Part shown: positions 62,867 through 64,000 of the stretch, one piece after another
Position numbering within the stretch: the stretch's first letter is position 1
Layout of the letters: each line of letters opens with the position of its first letter
Assembly (NCBI GenBank): GCA_947561715.1
Contig: OX387204.1
Span: 18,295,001 to 18,359,000 of the forward strand
Length of the DNA stretch: 64,000 nucleotides
Source of the DNA: Ascidia mentula
Taxonomy: Eukaryota > Chordata > Ascidiacea > Phlebobranchia > Ascidiidae
Reading direction: 5' to 3'
The notes under the pieces: generated by a model
Seen by the model: only the letters and a program-made list of their open reading frames with translations
Databases searched by the model: none
Told to the model about the DNA's origin: nothing
Program-made: the position numbers and the translations under genes

Positions 62867-64000
62867 TAGTTTGCCTAATCTATTAACACCAACTCACCTT
62901 TTAAATCTTTTTTGTATTTCACTTTTCAACCCAGTCAAAGATCGACATTTGGCAACCACTTTTCCGAATGACTGGTGGTAGCAACATCGTATAGCACCGA
63001 AACTACCACAACCAATGTAATCAGTGTCATTGGAACTTGTCAACAAATCGTCACTTTTTAATCCAATCAATTGGGATGAAAACTTGCAGTTCTTAAAAAA
63101 CAACATTTTTGAAAGACATCTGATTTTTGTTATAGCACTTGATTCATTCATGCCCACAAAAAAATGCACTGGATACCCCAGGTGTGGCAAAACATTCCAA
63201 AATGCCTCAAAAGGACAAGTAACTTTTGAAATAAATTTAAACAAGGAAATTATCACCATCTCTTTCTGCCTATTAATGGCCATACTTATCTGGTCAACCC
63301 TATTGCACTTTTAAGTTGTGTGCGATTACAACACACTTCGCGCACAGTATTTGTGCATAGAAGACGGAAGGTAACAAAACCTCCAATATATGAAAAAATA
63401 TAGCGGGTAAAGACATATTTCCAAAGTGATGATTTACCTCTCGTGCCAGAGCAGATGGTGCAGGTAGAGACTGATGAACTTGTTGAACCGTTCTACACAG
63501 ATGAGCTTGTTGTGTGTTTTTATAAAAATGATATTCAAGCACACCAACTGCCCCCTCTACTTTTGCTTTGAGCAAATGGGGTGATTCCAACAAGAGCAGA
63601 ATGTCAGAGTTGTCCATTTCAAGCAATATGCCAGTGATCTTTGAAGCCAGATGTGGTTGAATACTTTCAATAAGTGGGTACAAGTGCTCACCTTAATACA
63701 AACAGAGATATTTTTTACACACAGTTTGTATTATCTGTGTTTCAGTGTAGTGCTTATGAAGCAGCAACTTTACTTGATCTAATGGTCTACAAAGTTGACA
63801 CTTAATTTTGCACTGACTTTGAAAAACCAAACAAAAGATTTAAAGGCCGAAAACAATTCCTACCAAGCATCTGCTTCTGTTCTTGGGGTTGGGCAGCAGC
63901 CAACATACTTGCTGTGAGTGGTTCCTGGCCTTGTACATGCACAGCTTGCTGCATGCCAGAGTCTGGTTGTTGTTGATTTTGAGCTTGGCCAGGTTGGGGA
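61514..64000 (-). CDS. PABP-linker/MLLE domain fused to a TKL-like protein kinase, copy 2 (5' end outside the window)
   Basis: Exons: 64000-63864 (partial PABP linker exon), 63691-63438 (MLLE), 63091-62898, 62808-62362, 62131-61896 and 61641-61514 (kinase). All joins keep frame. MLLE reads LYPLIES, then [18 protein letters not shown], close to [18 protein letters not shown]. It ends SALARE and joins directly to NCKFSSQL and the kinase. Kinase motifs: GCGSFG, VVAKC, alpha-C Glu in [32 protein letters not shown], and [14 protein letters not shown] is HTD, so non-RD; K-x-x-N indicates Ser/Thr specificity. Stop at 61514. MLLE domains dock PAM2 peptides, so the inferred role is a kinase brought to PABP partners or mRNPs. 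Whether RRMs lie upstream beyond 64000 is unknown. Confidence 0.8.
62834..62862. repeat. (TA)n microsatellite
   Basis: About 14 TA repeats in the intron after the first kinase exon of copy 2. Confidence 0.9.

Overview
The window looks like nuclear DNA of an ascidian tunicate, most likely Ciona or a close relative. This is inferred from AT-rich sequence, short phase-conserved GT-AG introns, chordate-type RAD1 and cytoplasmic PABP, a death-fold/NACHT/LRR receptor, families of CUB/ZP surface proteins, and many short foldback elements and tRNA-derived SINEs. No sequence search was possible, so the species is not proven.

Layout. (1) 1-4951 (+): 3' part of a CUB-CUB-ZP-EGF-transmembrane gene. (2) 6682-12076 (-): a complete 12-exon NLR gene, about 1001 aa, with tandemly duplicated death-fold and linker exons. 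(3) 12.1-25.4 kb: a repeat-rich block with a 2.45-kb direct duplication flanking an intronless 814-aa nucleotidyltransferase-motif/TPR gene (20063-22507, -). (4) 25.4-40.2 kb (+): an intact CUB-CUB-ZP-EGF-TM gene of 634 aa (25470-30546), exon relics of another paralogue (31.2-33.6 kb), and a full-length but broken paralogue (34475-40215). (5) 44994-48627 (+): a ZP-only membrane protein of 435 aa. (6) 49084-51062 (-): checkpoint gene RAD1, 299 aa. (7) 51949-55236 (-): complete cytoplasmic poly(A)-binding protein, 646 aa, with an A-rich 5' UTR. (8) 57.8-64.0 kb (-): two tandem TKL-like kinase genes with PABP-derived C-terminal (MLLE) sequence directly upstream. In the copy running off the window end, the PABP linker exon, the MLLE exon and the kinase exons join in one frame.

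The most unusual feature is this PABP-MLLE/protein-kinase chimera, apparently built by local duplication of the neighbouring PABP gene, with a decaying sister copy. Second is the CUB-ZP array, with an intact gene, a broken gene and exon relics side by side. Third is the NLR gene with duplicated death-fold exons, and fourth the NTase-TPR gene inside a duplicated repeat block. Hammerhead-ribozyme-like cores occur in two foldback elements. Apart from RAD1 and PABP, most genes resemble lineage-specific recognition or signalling families; a functional link between them is only inferred.
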